A program made the translations under genes and the position numbers. Below, in pieces: positions 63,281 to 64,000 of a DNA stretch of 64,000 bases. This DNA is from Streptomyces sp. NBC_01454 (GTDB taxonomy: Bacteria > Actinomycetota > Actinomycetes > Streptomycetales > Streptomycetaceae). The stretch covers positions 2,480,001-2,544,000 of the forward strand of contig NZ_CP109460.1 in the NCBI RefSeq assembly GCF_036227565.1, given 5' to 3'. Under the pieces are notes generated by a model, which searched no databases, was not told the DNA's origin, and was given only the letters and a program-made list of their open reading frames with translations. The first letter of the stretch is position 1, and every line of letters begins with the position of its first letter.

Positions 63281-63304
63281 AAGGACGTCGAAACATCCGT
63301 CCTT
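63281..63304. promoter_or_regulatory. Inverted repeat AAGGACG-N10-CGTCCTT before the MacB-type ATPase gene
   Basis: A perfect 7-bp dyad lies in an AT-richer patch, ending 6 bases before the AGGAG ribosome-binding site. It could be a repressor operator or an RNA hairpin controlling translation. Confidence 0.5.
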
Positions 63305-63319
63305 TTTCCAGGAGTTCCC

Positions 63320-64000
63320 GTGTCCCACGCGGCTGCCTCGCCGGGCTTCCCCGGTTCCCCCGCCTCCCTCCGCACCGCTGCCGTCGCCGCCCGTGCCACG
63401 GACCTGAGCAAGGTCTACGGCCAGGGGGACACCCGGGTGGTCGCGCTGGACTCCGTCTCGGTCGACTTCGGCAAGGCCCAGTTCACGGCGATCATGGGCC
63501 CGTCCGGCTCCGGCAAGTCGACGCTGATGCACTGCATGGCCGGGCTGGACTCGATCTCCGGCGGTTCGGCCCGGATCGGCGAGACCGAACTGTCCTCGCT
63601 CAACGACCGGCAGCTGACGCGGCTGCGCCGGGACAAGATCGGCTTCATCTTCCAGGCGTTCAACCTGCTGCCGACGCTGACCGCGCTGGAGAACATCACG
63701 CTGCCGATGGACATCGCGGCCCGTAAGCCCGACCGGGCCTGGCTGGACGCCGTCATCGACACCGTCGGCCTCTCGGGACGGCTCTCCCACCGGCCCTCCC
63801 AGCTCTCCGGCGGCCAGCAGCAGCGCGTCGCGGTCGCCCGGGCGCTGGCCGCCCAGCCGGAGATCATCTTCGCGGACGAGCCGACCGGCAACCTCGACTC
63901 CCGCTCCGGCGCCGAAGTACTGGGCTTCCTGCGGGAGTCGGTGCGCGCGATGAACCAGACGGTGGTGATGGTCACCCACGACCCGGTCGCCGCCGGCTAC
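63320..64000 (+). CDS. MacB/LolD-type ABC transporter ATPase, 3' end outside window
   Basis: The frame is open to the window end (227 codons). It encodes an ABC ATPase with Walker [11 protein letters not shown]-loop in '[20 protein letters not shown]', signature '[15 protein letters not shown]', Walker B '[13 protein letters not shown]' and the H-loop in 'VMVTHDP'. '[17 protein letters not shown]' is typical of the MacB/LolD/FtsE-like group that works with FtsX-type permeases, probably encoded just downstream. The GTG start has AGGAG 5 bases upstream. The inverted repeat in front suggests local control. The substrate is unknown. Confidence 0.92.
   Translation, partial: MSHAAASPGFPGSPASLRTAAVAARATDLSKVYGQGDTRVVALDSVSVDFGKAQFTAIMGPSGSGKSTLMHCMAGLDSISGGSARIGETELSSLNDRQLTRLRRDKIGFIFQAFNLLPTLTALENITLPMDIAARKPDRAWLDAVIDTVGLSGRLSHRPSQLSGGQQQRVAVARALAAQPEIIFADEPTGNLDSRSGAEVLGFLRESVRAMNQTVVMVTHDPVAAGY

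Overview
The window is chromosomal DNA from a high-GC actinomycete, almost certainly a Streptomyces. The evidence is strong GC bias at third codon positions, many GTG starts, 4-base stop/start overlaps, XRE-DUF397 pairs, DUF4328 and anti-sigma-type ATPases, and a GlgE-type trehalose/glycogen block. From memory, the gene order (glyA-sdaA, paired L,D-transpeptidases, ABC exporters, tandem M4 proteases, glgE-treS-pep2-glgB) resembles the S. coelicolor chromosome around that block. No rRNA, tRNA, CRISPR array, transposase or integrase was seen.

Layout. 1-2.2 kb: end of glyA and sdaA (serine metabolism), closed by hairpin terminators. 2.3-8.3 kb: a large LuxR-type ATPase regulator, an alpha/beta hydrolase, an anti-sigma-like ATPase, a degenerate SpoIIE-type phosphatase pseudogene and a small hypothetical gene. 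8.5-11.4 kb: two coupled PAP2 phosphatases divergent from a BlaI-M56 peptidase pair. 11.5-15.2 kb: an OmpR/histidine-kinase pair divergent from a glycosyltransferase. 15.6-19.1 kb: GH25 lysozyme, nadE, a zinc-ribbon protein with a DNA-damage-type promoter, and dgt. 19.2-25.9 kb (minus strand): CcdA and DsbA-like proteins, a secreted hypothetical, an anti-sigma-like ATPase, an enoyl-CoA hydratase and two L,D-transpeptidase lipoproteins.

26.1-37.8 kb: glgX, then a heterodimeric ABC exporter behind a second DNA-damage-type promoter, a frameshifted DUF4328 gene, a DinB-like protein, and a second ABC exporter pair whose two ATPase domains are degenerate in complementary ways. 38.2-42.4 kb: two secreted M4 metalloproteases. 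43.1-51.2 kb: glgE-treS, a strong intrinsic terminator, then pep2-glgB. TreS, Pep2 and GlgE convert trehalose to maltose, maltose-1-phosphate and linear glucan; GlgB branches it and GlgX debranches it.

51.2-55.0 kb is an accessory-looking island. It carries a minus-strand operon of three small proteins, a previously uncalled 40-codon gene and a PIMT-like methyltransferase, divergent from an XRE(DUF5753)-DUF397 pair. The 40-aa peptide has two Asp-Gly-Gly sites and ends 3 nt before the methyltransferase start, so it is a candidate precursor for an aspartimide-type RiPP. This is the most interesting unexplained system in the window.

55.1-64 kb: dctA divergent from a CitA/CitB-type two-component system, a sugar ABC uptake operon lacking its ATPase, a helix-turn-helix regulator, and the start of a MacB-type ABC ATPase that runs off the end.
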